Part shown: piece after piece, positions 8,547 to 18,326 of the stretch
Layout: each line of letters opens with the position of its first letter
How positions within the stretch are numbered: the first letter of the stretch is position 1
Assembly: GCF_009811655.1 (NCBI RefSeq)
Contig: NZ_BGJX01000004.1
Span: 1-64,000 of the forward strand
DNA length: 64,000 bases
Source: Methylosinus sp. Ce-a6
Lineage (GTDB): Bacteria; Pseudomonadota; Alphaproteobacteria; Rhizobiales; Beijerinckiaceae
Direction of reading: 5' to 3'
Made by a program: the position numbers and the translations under genes
The notes under the pieces: model-generated
What the model was told of the DNA's origin: nothing
Databases searched by the model: none
What the model saw: only the letters and a program-made list of their open reading frames with translations

Positions 8547-9083
8547 TTAGAGCCCCGGAGCGAAAGCGTTGCGCAGCCGCTGCAGCTGCGCCTCGACGGG
8601 GCTCTCCGCGGGCGTCGCAGGATAGCCCGACTCCGATCCATAGATCAGCTGATCGAGATGAATGACGCGCGCCTGAAGGCGCAGCGAATGAATGGCGAGA
8701 TCCCGCAGCGTCTGCGGGAGATGCGCGAAGACGTCCGGATTGGAGGCGAGCTCCTGCTGCGACAGCCGCACCTTATGCTTGTCGCTCGCAGCCTGGGCTC
8801 GCGTGATCTCGCCCTGATTGACCGCGCGCTGCAGCAGCAGCCAGGAGGCGATCTGCATCAGCCGGGTCGTCAGCCGCATGCTCTCGGCCGCATAGGCCAG
8901 AGCTTCCGGACGCGGCAGCGCCTTGGCGTCGTCACGGCCGGCGCCGTCGAGATAAGCGGCGGCCTCCTCGACCAGCGCCATGCCCTCGCGGAACATGGCC
9001 CCGAACGCTTCCGACCCTGCGAGCTTCTCCGCGAAGGAGACCGCAGATTGAACGCTTTCCACCGAATCCGACGCTTGCCCCAT
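8547..9083 (-). CDS. rcdA: CtrA-degradation adaptor RcdA (DUF1465)
   Basis: The 178-residue protein is a DUF1465 member, the family of Caulobacter RcdA. Typical features are the N-terminal helix VSFAEKLAGSEAFGAMFREG (about residues 15-34), the long helical middle with SMRLTTRLMQIASWLLLQRA near 69-88, and the LRDLAIHSLRLQARVIHLDQ helix near 128-147. RcdA acts with CpdR and PopA to deliver CtrA to ClpXP at the cell pole. It is separated from cpdR by rpmE and a REP element and faces the other way, so it has its own promoter in the AT-richer stretch upstream. Confidence 0.88.
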   Translation of the reverse strand: MGQASDSVESVQSAVSFAEKLAGSEAFGAMFREGMALVEEAAAYLDGAGRDDAKALPRPEALAYAAESMRLTTRLMQIASWLLLQRAVNQGEITRAQAASDKHKVRLSQQELASNPDVFAHLPQTLRDLAIHSLRLQARVIHLDQLIYGSESGYPATPAESPVEAQLQRLRNAFAPGL

Positions 9084-9431
9084 GATACGACGCTCTCGAA
9101 CGCTCGAACGTCGCGATGGGCCGCGCCGTTCCGATGGGTCCCTATGTAACGCAAATTTGCGGGGAGCGCCTTATTAGGTTTTGCTTAACCTTAATCTTCG
9201 ATTCCGTACGTAACACACCGGAGGTCACGCCGGCTGAGCCGCTCCCGCCGCCGCGACCCTCCGCCCGCCGCGACGGGCAAATGCTGATAATGAGGATTAG
9301 CTTTCTCATTTAACTAAATGAAATATCGAATTTTATCGGCTGGCGTTAACCGTCGCTCGAAAAAGCGCCCAATTACGCCCGTCGCACGGCAGGAACATCG
9401 GCAAAAAATGATGCTACTTCCGTAGCTTGGA
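9084..9431. other. AT-richer intergenic region upstream of rcdA
   Basis: About 350 bases without a gene, clearly lower in GC than the surroundings. It contains several TTAA tetramers (cttaaccttaatc near 9186, gttaacc near 9344) and a GATTC site that would suit CcrM (GANTC) methylation. These resemble CtrA half-sites, but no TTAA-N7-TTAA arrangement was found. The rcdA promoter should lie here. Confidence 0.45.
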
Positions 9432-9701
9432 TCAAGCTTTTACAGTTCCGCCGGAGGTTTGCGGCGAGGCCGTGCGCTCGGTCCCGGCGACGGTTCGTCC
9501 GAGACCGGCTTTGAGCGCCCCGGCGCAGAGCGCGACGACCGCGAGCAGCAGGCCGACGCGAAAGAGCTGGCCCGCCGAAGGCGTCGGGCGGCCCGCCCGC
9601 GGCGTCGCCTGGGGCCGCGTCGCGGCGGACGCGCGCCGCCGAATGGCCGCGGCCGGCCGGCCGCCCCTCGTCTGGGCAATGTCCACAGGATCGCGCGGCA
9701 C
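9432..9701 (-). CDS. Small single-pass membrane protein, hypothetical
   Basis: An 89-residue protein with an Arg/Pro/Ala-rich cytoplasmic part (residues 1-45) and one transmembrane helix (LFRVGLLLAVVALCAGALKA, about 46-65), then a short Thr/Ser-rich tail. The GTG at 9701 was chosen because a GAGGAG Shine-Dalgarno sits seven bases upstream; longer versions have no ribosome binding site. No family recognised. Confidence 0.55.
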   Translation of the reverse strand: MPRDPVDIAQTRGGRPAAAIRRRASAATRPQATPRAGRPTPSAGQLFRVGLLLAVVALCAGALKAGLGRTVAGTERTASPQTSGGTVKA

Positions 9702-9909
9702 GGATTTACTCCTCGAAACGGGCCGAAGGGCTCTACTGTGGCGAAGCAGCGCTTTCGAAACGGTGAAGCCGCGACGATCGGCGCCCTCATGGTTTATGCT
9801 TGGTTGAAGCGTTCGGTCGCGCGAGCGACAAGGGAATGCTTGACGCGCCCGTAACCTCCCTGTCATTTGAGGCATCGCCCCGCCCCCTCGCGCCGATTTC
9901 CAGGACTCC

Positions 9910-10701
9910 ATGATCCGATCCGCATTGATGAACGTCATGACTGCCGCGGCCATCAAAGCCGGGCGCAGCCTGAAGCGCGACTTCGGCGAGGTCGAGAATC
10001 TGCAAGTGTCGGTGAAGGGCCCCGGCGACTTCGTCTCCGCCGCCGACCGGCGCGCCGAGAAGATCGTCTTCGAGGAATTGTCGCGCGCCCGTCCGGGCTA
10101 TGGCTTTCTGATGGAGGAGAGCGGCGCGGTCGAAGGCAGCGACAAGACCCACACCTGGCACATCGACCCGCTCGACGGCACCTCCAACTTCCTGCACGGC
10201 ATTCCCGTCTTCGCGGTCTCGATCGGCCTCGAGCGGGAGGGCCAGCTCGTCGCCGGCGTCGTCTATAATCCGGCGACCGACGACATGTTCGTCGCCGAGA
10301 AGGGCCAGGGCGCTTATTTCAACAATCGGCGGATGCGGGTCGCCTCGCGCAAGACGCTGGCCGAGTCGCTGGTCGCCTGCGGCATTCCTCCCCTCGCCGG
10401 GCAGGAGCGCCACGCCCGCTTCCAGACGGAGCTCGCCGCCGTCATGGCCAAGACCGGCAACATCCGCCGCATGGGCGCCGCCGCGCTCGATCTCGCCTCC
10501 GTCGCGGCCGGCCGCTGCGACGGCTATTGGGAGCGCGGCATCAAGCCATGGGACATTGCGGCGGGAATCGTGCTGGTGCGGGAGGCCGGCGGCTTCGTCA
10601 GCGATCTCGACGGCGGCGGCGACATGCTGCCCAAAGGCGCGATCTGCGCCGGCAATGAGGCGATCCACCGCCTTTTGCTCGACACCGTCCGCAAGGCTTG
10701 A
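9910..10701 (+). CDS. suhB: Inositol-1-monophosphatase
   Basis: A 263-residue inositol monophosphatase of the SuhB type. The metal ligands are in MEESG (about residues 71-75), HIDPLDGTSNFLHGIP (about 84-99) and the C-terminal KPWDIAAGIVLVREAGG motif near 209. The DPLDGTSNFLHG form separates it from the HisN-type paralogue at 5532-6365. SuhB enzymes dephosphorylate inositol phosphates and in several bacteria also bind RNA polymerase/NusA. A GNAT gene starts six bases after its stop, so the two are probably co-transcribed. Confidence 0.92.
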   Translation: MIRSALMNVMTAAAIKAGRSLKRDFGEVENLQVSVKGPGDFVSAADRRAEKIVFEELSRARPGYGFLMEESGAVEGSDKTHTWHIDPLDGTSNFLHGIPVFAVSIGLEREGQLVAGVVYNPATDDMFVAEKGQGAYFNNRRMRVASRKTLAESLVACGIPPLAGQERHARFQTELAAVMAKTGNIRRMGAAALDLASVAAGRCDGYWERGIKPWDIAAGIVLVREAGGFVSDLDGGGDMLPKGAICAGNEAIHRLLLDTVRKA

Positions 10702-10707
10702 GCGACG

Positions 10708-11190
10708 ATGCGCGGCCCGATCTCCGGCCCGCGCATCATCGCTCGGCGCGACTCGGACTGGAGCGAGCTTCTCGACCTCTGGGTCGTCGCCTGGCGGCAG
10801 ACCTATGCGGATATCGATTTCGAGGCGCGCCGAGACTGGCTGAAGGACCATATCGTCCAGCTGGAGAGTGGCGGAGCCCGCACGCTGCTGCTGCTCGAGG
10901 GCGCCGCCCGCGCGCTCGTCGGCTTCGTCGTCGTCGATCCGGCCTCGCATTGGCTCGACCAGCTCTGCGTGCGTCCAGACCGTTTCGGCTCCGGCGCGGC
11001 GGAAGCGTTGATCGAGGCGGCGCGCAGCCTCTCGCCGGCGCGCCTGCGGCTCGACGTCAATCAGGACAATGAGAGAGCGATCGCCTTCTATCGGCGAGAG
11101 GGATTCGTGCGCGTCGCCGAGGGCGGGCCGAGCCTCTCGGGACGGCCGACGCTGATCATGGAATGGTCGTCCGCCGCGTCCGGCGGCTAA
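10708..11190 (+). CDS. GNAT family N-acetyltransferase
   Basis: The 160-residue product has the GNAT fold signature: LLLLEGAARALVGFVVVD strand pair near residues 50-70, the pyrophosphate-binding region LDQLCVRPDRFGSGAAEALI near 83-102 (a Q/RxxGxG/A-type motif), and the C-terminal NQDNERAIAFYRREGFVRV motif near 113-131. Substrate cannot be inferred. It follows suhB closely and ends before a large palindrome shared with the convergent pyk gene. Confidence 0.85.
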   Translation: MRGPISGPRIIARRDSDWSELLDLWVVAWRQTYADIDFEARRDWLKDHIVQLESGGARTLLLLEGAARALVGFVVVDPASHWLDQLCVRPDRFGSGAAEALIEAARSLSPARLRLDVNQDNERAIAFYRREGFVRVAEGGPSLSGRPTLIMEWSSAASGG

Positions 11191-11210
11191 AAGAGCGGAG
11201 CGACTCTAGA

Positions 11211-11309
11211 GCGTTTCCAGCCGAAGCGGACGCTGGTTTGGCGTCCGAAAACGTGTCAAAATAAAAGCTTAGAGTCTTTCCGTGTTTCAATGAAACACGG
11301 AAAGACTCT
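11211..11309. repeat. Repeat family B with a 39-base palindrome
   Basis: The convergent gap between the GNAT gene and pyk holds agcgtttccagccgaag, then a near-perfect hairpin at 11271-11309 (agagtctttccgtgtttca, one base, and its exact complement). The hairpin abuts the pyk stop codon and may serve as a terminator for both strands. Related copies lie at 22481, 33096 and, shortened, 6383. Confidence 0.8.
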
Positions 11310-12742
11310 TAAGAGCCGCTCTCCTCGCCGACCAGCGCGAGCCGGACCATATTGGTCGCGCCCGGCGAGCCGAAGGGCATTCCCGCGACGATGATGATGC
11401 GGTCGCCGGGCGCGGCGAAACCTTCGCCCAGCGAATTGACGCAGGCGCGATCCACCATGTCCTCGACGTCGCGCGCATCTCGCGTCTCCAGCGCATGCAC
11501 GCCCCAGACCAGCGCCAGCCGGCGCGCCGTGTCGCGCTTGGGCGTCAGCGCCAGTATCGGCGGCCGCGGCCGCTCGCGGGCGATGCGCAGCGCCGTCGCG
11601 CCGGAGGAGGTCCAGGCGCAGATCGCCATGGAGTCGAGCGTCTCGGCGACGTCGCGGGCGGCGACGGCGATCGCGTCGGCGGCGGTCGGATTGGGCGGCG
11701 CATTGCGCTGGGCGTTGATGATCGAGCGATAAACGGCGTCGCTCTCGACCTCTTCCGCAATGCGGCTCATCGTGGCCACGGCCTCGACCGGATATTGGCC
11801 GGCGGCGCTCTCGGCCGAGAGCATGACGGCGTCGGCCCCCTCATAGACGGCCGTCGCCACATCCGAGACCTCGGCGCGGGTCGGCAGCGGCGCCAAAATC
11901 ATCGATTCGAGCATTTGCGTCGCCACCACCACCGGCTTGCCGAGCCGGCGAGCGGCGCGGGTGATGCGCTTTTGCAGGCTCGGCACCTTCTCGAGCGGCA
12001 CTTCGACGCCGAGATCGCCGCGCGCCACCATCAGCGCGTCGGTCACCTCTATGATCTCGTCGAGACGGGCGATGGCCTGCGGCTTCTCGATCTTGGCCAT
12101 GACCAGAGCGCGCGAGCCGACGACCTGCTTGACCTCGAGCACATCCTCCGCCCGCTGCACGAAGGAGATCGCCACCCAATCGACGCCTTCGACGAGAGCG
12201 GCGTCGAGATCGGCGCGATCCTTGGGCGTCATCGAGGTGATCGGAATATCCGTATCGGGCAGGCTCACGCCCTTGCGATTGGAGACGCGTCCGCCGATGT
12301 CGACGACGGCGCGCGCCATATCCTCCGACGTCTCCATGACATGGAGGCGGACCTTGCCGTCGTCGATGAGGATGGTGTCGCCGACCTTCAACGCCTGCAG
12401 AATTTCCGGATGCGGAAGCTGCACGCGCGCGGCGTCGCCCGGCGTCGGATCCGAATCGAGCACGAAATGGTCGCCCTTGCGCAAATGCACCGGCCCGTCG
12501 GCGAAGGCGCCGATGCGCAGCTTGGGGCCCTGCAGATCGACCAATATGCCGATGGCGCGCCCGGTCTCCGCCTCGATCTCGCGGATCATGCGGACATAGG
12601 CGGCGAGCCCGGCGTGATCGGTGTGGCTCATATTGATCCGAAACACATCGGCGCCGGCCGTCGACAGGCCGGCCACGACGGTCTTCTCGACGCTCGCGGG
12701 ACCGAGCGTCGCGATGATCTTCACGCGCCGCAACCTTCTCAT
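11309..12742 (-). CDS. pyk: Pyruvate kinase
   Basis: A 477-residue pyruvate kinase, which makes pyruvate and ATP from phosphoenolpyruvate and ADP. Seen in order: KIIATLGPAS at the N-terminus, FRINMSHTDH near residue 34, DLQGPKLRIG near 70, the inserted B domain, the active-site MAKIEKPQA near 212-220, MVARGDLGVE near 236, and the ATQMLES/PTRAEVSDVATAVYEGADA block near 270-297. It is joined upstream by a DUF1036 gene 46 bases away on the same strand, a neighbourhood common in Hyphomicrobiales. Confidence 0.96.
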   Translation of the reverse strand: MRRLRRVKIIATLGPASVEKTVVAGLSTAGADVFRINMSHTDHAGLAAYVRMIREIEAETGRAIGILVDLQGPKLRIGAFADGPVHLRKGDHFVLDSDPTPGDAARVQLPHPEILQALKVGDTILIDDGKVRLHVMETSEDMARAVVDIGGRVSNRKGVSLPDTDIPITSMTPKDRADLDAALVEGVDWVAISFVQRAEDVLEVKQVVGSRALVMAKIEKPQAIARLDEIIEVTDALMVARGDLGVEVPLEKVPSLQKRITRAARRLGKPVVVATQMLESMILAPLPTRAEVSDVATAVYEGADAVMLSAESAAGQYPVEAVATMSRIAEEVESDAVYRSIINAQRNAPPNPTAADAIAVAARDVAETLDSMAICAWTSSGATALRIARERPRPPILALTPKRDTARRLALVWGVHALETRDARDVEDMVDRACVNSLGEGFAAPGDRIIIVAGMPFGSPGATNMVRLALVGEESGS

Positions 12743-12788
12743 TTTCTATGCCCAATCCTGTTTTGACAGAGCCGCGGAGCCATTCTCG

Positions 12789-13214
12789 TCACTGCGTCGA
12801 GGACGGAGTGGGATCGGTGAGCTGCACCGTCCAGTTCTTGGCCTCGCGCCCGGTGTCGATCTCGAAGAAGCCCGTGCGGTCGAAACCGCGCGCGAAGCAA
12901 TCCTCCCGGCCGTCGATGCGAAATTCGCGATCGCGCGTGCACATGAACGCCTTGCCCTTCCACTCGCCGCCGCGCTCGTCCATCGCATATACGTAGTAGT
13001 ACTGCGCGGCGAGCTGTCCGCGCAACAGCGTCTCGCAGGCGGAGGCGCGCAGATTCCACCATCCCTCCGACAGCCAATTGCGCCCGTCCGTATAGGCCAG
13101 GGCCACGCTCACGCGGTTCGTCGTGTTGTTGCACAGCCGAAAATCCGCCTTCGCGGCGGATATAGCGCAAAGACAACACAAAACGATCACAAAAGGAGCG
13201 ATGCGGCCGGACAT
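12789..13214 (-). CDS. DUF1036 exported protein
   Basis: A 141-residue DUF1036 protein. It starts with a signal peptide (MSGRIAPFVIVLCCLCAISA, cleavage after AKA), then DFRLCNNTTNRVSVALAYTD and the family's GWWNLRASACETLL block near residue 63 with paired cysteines. The start at 13214 was chosen because it gives a clean signal peptide; frames further upstream are arginine-rich read-through. The function of DUF1036 is not established; members are small periplasmic proteins and are often found beside pyk, as here. Confidence 0.85.
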   Translation of the reverse strand: MSGRIAPFVIVLCCLCAISAAKADFRLCNNTTNRVSVALAYTDGRNWLSEGWWNLRASACETLLRGQLAAQYYYVYAMDERGGEWKGKAFMCTRDREFRIDGREDCFARGFDRTGFFEIDTGREAKNWTVQLTDPTPSSTQ

Positions 13215-13444
13215 GGGGGGACAATCGCGAGAGGATCGAAGGGCGGCGCCGCGGGCCGCCGGCCCGAAGCGGCGCACGCACAGCCAAACCACGGGACGGC
13301 CGCTTTGTCCACCCCGACGAGGCCTCCGCCGGCGCGATTGTCGCTGGCGTGGCCGTCTTGTCACGGCGGGGGCTTAGCGTAGAGTTCGAAGCCGGATTTC
13401 TGGATCGACAATAGTCCGGGCGTCGATTTTCAAAGGAGAGCTCC

Positions 13445-15964
13445 ATGTCGCAATTGCTCGACACGAAACCCGCGAGCGAGGACGAGATCGCCTCGCCGTC
13501 GCCGCAATGGAAGACGGATTTCTATTGGATCTTCCGCATTCTGTGGGCCTGCCGCGTGAGCGTGGCGAGCGCCCTCGCCGGGCTCCTTCTGTTCGGCCTC
13601 GTCGACCAGGCGCAGAATCTGTTCGCGGACCGCTCCTTCGACGATCTTCTCTTCGGCGCGCATTATTGGCTCTCGGTCTTCGCCGCCGTTTTCCTGGTCT
13701 GGGCCTTTCCCGTCCATTACGGCGCGCGCCGCGTGCTCGAGGACGCCGACTCGGCCTGGATGATCCCCTATTTTCTCCGCGTCGAGATGCGCGACAACGA
13801 CATACGCTCGATCCGGGACCATGTCCGCCGCCGCTATGCGCGCGTCATCGCCTGGACGCCGCGCCTTCTCGGCCTCACGCCTTTCGTCGCGGTCGCGCTC
13901 GCCCTCATGGGCGCGCAGGCGTCGATCGAGAACGCCGCCATCCTTTCCGAAGCGACGGCGACGCGCGACCAGCTATGGGCGCTGCTCGCGCTCGACGCCG
14001 CGACCGCGGCCGCTTTCGTTCTTTTCGTGGTGAAACGCCAGCGCATCGCGCGCTTCGTCGGCGCGAGCGTCGATCTGCAATTGCTGACCGACGCCTCGCT
14101 CCATGTGACGACGGCGGTGTTCGTCTCGGCTCTGATCTGGCCTTTCTTCCTCGCCGATCACGCGCCCCGCGCGCTGATCGTTCCCTTTCTGTTGGGCAGC
14201 CTGGTGCTCGGCGCGAGCTGGCTGGTGCGCAAGAGCTATGAGACCGGACGGCCTCTGCTCCTCGGCGCGATCATCGTCGCCGTGGCGATCACGGCGGCGA
14301 ACACGCGGCTCGACGATGTGCGCACGCTGCCCGAGACCTCCGGCTCGCCCAAGAAAGACGATCGGCAGATCGATATTCCCGAAGCGATCCGGAATTGGAA
14401 GGCGGCCAATGGCTGCACCGAGAGCCGATGCCCGCCGGCGCTCATCGTCGCGGCCGAAGGCGGAGCGAGCCGCGCCGCCTTCATGGCGGCGACGGTCGTC
14501 GGCCATTTGATCGATCGCGACGGCGATCTCCAGGACGCGCCGGAGCTGACCTCGCCCGGACGGCGCATCTTCGCTTTCTCCGGCGTCTCCGGCGGCGCCT
14601 TCGGCTCCGCCACTTTCCGCGCCGCCCTCGCCGATGCGGCGGAAAAAGGCGTCACGACGCCGCCTTGCGTCAACAAGGCGCGCGTGTGGGTCGGAGCCCA
14701 TGAAAATCGCGATCCGACCGCGAGCTGGCGCGACTGTCTGCAATTGCTGGTTTCCGGCGACTATCTCTCGCCCGCCTTCGTCGGCCTCGGCTTTCGCGAC
14801 AATTTCTCGCCGCGCAAATATTTCGTGCTCGACGAGCCCTGGATGGAGGATCGCGCCGCTCTGCTCGAGAAGTCGTGGGAGCGCCATTACGACTTCGTGA
14901 CCAATCCGGCCTATAAGAATGATTATTGGACCGGCGAGCTGATCCAGACCGGCGAGCCCTGCGCGAGCGGCGCGACGAAGGGCATGTGCCGGCGCCTCGG
15001 CTATGCGCGCGCCACGCCGCCGGGCAAATGGACGCCGCTGCTGCTGCTCAACGGAACCTCCGTGGACAGCGGCGCGCGGATCATCGGAACCGATCTGATC
15101 TCGACGCGCCCGGCCCCCGCGACCCATTCGCGCGCGCCGCTCTATCCGGCGGCCTATGATTTCTTCGAAATGGTCTCGACGCCCTGCAAGACGCCCAAGG
15201 GCGACATTTGCCCGGCGGCGGGCGATGGCGACAGGGACGTCCCGGCGCTGCGCGACGGACCCGACATTCTCCTGTCGACGGCGGCGCTGCTCAGCGCGCG
15301 CTTCCCCATCATCTCGCCGGCGGGAACGCTGCGCGCCAAGGACAATGCGACGCATGGCGACCGCATCGTCGACGGCGGCTATTTCGACAACGCCGGCCTC
15401 GCCTCCGGCCTCGATGTGGCGCGCGCGCTCAAGAACGAAGGAATCACGCCGCTGATCCTATGGGTGCAGAACGACCCCGTCGGCGCGCTCACCGACAATA
15501 CGCTGCCGCCGCGCGCCGCCGGCACGCCGCGGCTCGGCGCGACGGGAGTGAGTTTCCTCTCCGACATTTTCGGCCTCGTCGCCGCCCCGGTGGACGCCCT
15601 GCTGGCGACCAGAGCCGGCCATGCGGCGGAACAGGCGGCGCTCGCTCAGCGCAGCCTCGTCGAGATGAACGCCGACACCGACCGCTACGCCGGCGATATG
15701 ACGGCGAGCTTCTTCCAGATCGGCGTGCGCGTGCAGCCGACGCTCGTCGCCGACGGCGGCGACGATCCCCTGCTCGACAAGACCTGCGCCCGCTTCAAGG
15801 GCCAGACGCTGTCCATGTCCAAAGTGTCGATGAGCTGGTGGCTGTCGCAATCGGTGCAGGCCGATCTCGACGCGCAGCTCTGCGACAAGAGCAATCGGCG
15901 AAGCCTGAAGGACCTCATCACGAGGCTGAAGCAGAAGCTGCCGCTGGTGAAGGCCGTATGGTGA
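13445..15964 (+). CDS. Membrane-anchored patatin-like phospholipase
   Basis: The 839-residue protein has two parts. Residues 1-290 contain about seven hydrophobic segments (near 32-52, 70-90, 140-156, 175-195, 218-236, 243-259 and 269-286). From about 325 on it resembles a patatin-type acyl hydrolase: an oxyanion-like ALIVAAEGGASRAAF, the nucleophile elbow FSGVSGGAFGSA (Ser near 379) and the partner aspartate in IVDGGYFDNAGLASGL (near 643). This is the Ser-Asp dyad of patatins, in a much longer protein than usual. A GGAGAG ribosome binding site precedes the ATG. The likely substrate is a lipid ester; membrane attachment would put the catalytic domain against the bilayer. No partner gene is linked. 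Confidence 0.7.
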   Translation: MSQLLDTKPASEDEIASPSPQWKTDFYWIFRILWACRVSVASALAGLLLFGLVDQAQNLFADRSFDDLLFGAHYWLSVFAAVFLVWAFPVHYGARRVLEDADSAWMIPYFLRVEMRDNDIRSIRDHVRRRYARVIAWTPRLLGLTPFVAVALALMGAQASIENAAILSEATATRDQLWALLALDAATAAAFVLFVVKRQRIARFVGASVDLQLLTDASLHVTTAVFVSALIWPFFLADHAPRALIVPFLLGSLVLGASWLVRKSYETGRPLLLGAIIVAVAITAANTRLDDVRTLPETSGSPKKDDRQIDIPEAIRNWKAANGCTESRCPPALIVAAEGGASRAAFMAATVVGHLIDRDGDLQDAPELTSPGRRIFAFSGVSGGAFGSATFRAALADAAEKGVTTPPCVNKARVWVGAHENRDPTASWRDCLQLLVSGDYLSPAFVGLGFRDNFSPRKYFVLDEPWMEDRAALLEKSWERHYDFVTNPAYKNDYWTGELIQTGEPCASGATKGMCRRLGYARATPPGKWTPLLLLNGTSVDSGARIIGTDLISTRPAPATHSRAPLYPAAYDFFEMVSTPCKTPKGDICPAAGDGDRDVPALRDGPDILLSTAALLSARFPIISPAGTLRAKDNATHGDRIVDGGYFDNAGLASGLDVARALKNEGITPLILWVQNDPVGALTDNTLPPRAAGTPRLGATGVSFLSDIFGLVAAPVDALLATRAGHAAEQAALAQRSLVEMNADTDRYAGDMTASFFQIGVRVQPTLVADGGDDPLLDKTCARFKGQTLSMSKVSMSWWLSQSVQADLDAQLCDKSNRRSLKDLITRLKQKLPLVKAVW

Positions 15965-15980
15965 GACGGCCCGCGGCCGT

Positions 15981-16057
15981 TTCGAGCGGAGCGAAGCGAT
16001 CCGGCGCCGTCGAGCGGCTCTCGGATCGCCTCGTCGCTGCGCTCCTCGCGATGACGG
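15981..16057. repeat. REP-like element, family A (diverged copy)
   Basis: ttcgagcggagcgaagcgatccg on the left pairs with cggatcgcctcgtcgctgcg and ctcctcgcgatgacgg on the right. It lies between the convergent patatin and hemB genes. Confidence 0.7.
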
Positions 16058-16078
16058 ACGAGAAGCGGCGTCGCGGCC

Positions 16079-17276
<1,198 letters not shown>

Positions 17277-17380
17277 TCGCTTGGGAAGGTCGCGAAAACT
17301 CGGGGCGTTGACGTCCCGGCGCGTTCCGGTCTAGAGCGGTCGTCGGGCCGCGACGACGGCGCGACACAGCTAGGGAGCCG

Positions 17381-17785
17381 ATGGCGGAACGAGTGATCGC
17401 GCAAGACTCCTGCGCTCCCTTTTTGCCGCGGAGCGCATGCGCGGCTGTCCTCGTTTCGCTCTGCGCCTTCGCGGCCGCCGCGGCGCCCGATCCTGCTCCA
17501 TCCAGCGATCGTCCGCATGTCCAGCAGCGCCGCGCCCCGCGCGCGCCGCCGCCGCCGCGGCGTCCGCCCGAGCAACGCGCGCCGCAACCGCCCGCCGTCG
17601 AGGCTCCGCCCGCCGCTCCTCGGGAGCTGCCGCCGCTCGACACGTCGGTTCCGCCGCCGTCGCTGCCGCGCGCCTCGCGCGAGCGCATGCGCCAATGCGC
17701 CATGCAATGGATGAAGATCAAGCAGGAAGGTCGCGCGGTGGGATCGAGCTGGCGCGAATTCGCGAACCGATGTCTCACCCGCTGA
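17381..17785 (+). CDS. Proline-rich exported protein, hypothetical
   Basis: A 134-residue protein with a hydrophobic segment near residues 19-37 ending AAAAAP, consistent with a signal peptide or anchor, a proline/arginine-rich middle (about 38-95), and a compact C-terminal module from about 100 with paired cysteines (RMRQCAMQWMKIKQEG, then SSWREFANRCLTR). I have seen this Cys-x-W-G-WR-F-Cys pattern at the ends of small exported proteins in related bacteria; it recalls PsiF repeats but I cannot assign a function. It stands alone. Confidence 0.65.
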   Translation: MAERVIAQDSCAPFLPRSACAAVLVSLCAFAAAAAPDPAPSSDRPHVQQRRAPRAPPPPRRPPEQRAPQPPAVEAPPAAPRELPPLDTSVPPPSLPRASRERMRQCAMQWMKIKQEGRAVGSSWREFANRCLTR

Positions 17786-17975
17786 AGGCCGGAAAACGAG
17801 TTCCGCTCTTCTAGTCTGCGGCTGTCGCGTCGAGGGCCGCGGGGAAAAGCGCGCCCTGCCTCGACGAGGAGCGCGGGCCGAGCCGGCCCGGGCAGAAGAA
17901 TGCTAGCGAAACGCGTTCACGATGCGAGGTGGATCGGCTGCGCATGGCGAACGCGTTTCGACCGCCGGTCTCTCT

Positions 17976-18326
17976 TCAGACGGTCTCCGAGCTTTCCGGA
18001 GCCGGAGGCGTTTCCTTGGGCTTGCGCGGAGAACGACGCTTGGCGGGCGCCTTGCGCACGGCCTTCTTGGCGGCGGTCTTCTTCGTGGCGGTGCGCTTCT
18101 TCGTCGCGGCGCGCTTCTTCGTGGCCACCTTGCGCGTGGTCTTGCGGGCGACCTTCTTCGAAGCGGTCTTGCGCGTCGTCTTGCGCGTGGTCTTGCGGGC
18201 GACCTTGCGAGCGGTCTTCTTCGCGGCGGTCTTCTTGGTCGCCGCCTTCTTGGTCGCGGTCTTACGAGCACCCTTCTTCGCGGCCGCCTTTTTCGCAGGC
18301 TTACGCTTCGTCGTTGGTTTCGCCAT
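17976..18326 (-). CDS. Histone H1-like lysine-rich DNA-binding protein
   Basis: The 116-residue product is almost entirely Lys, Ala, Arg and Thr in repeating units such as KKAA, ATKK and RKTTRKT, from residue 4 to about 100, then a short Pro/Glu tail (KETPPAPESSETV). This is the composition of bacterial histone H1-like proteins (the Hc1/KAAK-repeat type), which bind DNA without a folded domain. The ATG at 18326 was chosen because GGGGACTT sits just upstream and the repeat region starts immediately. The intergenic DNA on its promoter side is unusually rich in palindromes. Confidence 0.85.
   Translation of the reverse strand: MAKPTTKRKPAKKAAAKKGARKTATKKAATKKTAAKKTARKVARKTTRKTTRKTASKKVARKTTRKVATKKRAATKKRTATKKTAAKKAVRKAPAKRRSPRKPKETPPAPESSETV

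Noticed and set aside
9432-9956. 174-residue version of the small membrane protein
   Set aside because: The extra N-terminal part overlaps the suhB start region and has no Shine-Dalgarno. The GTG at 9701 has an excellent one.
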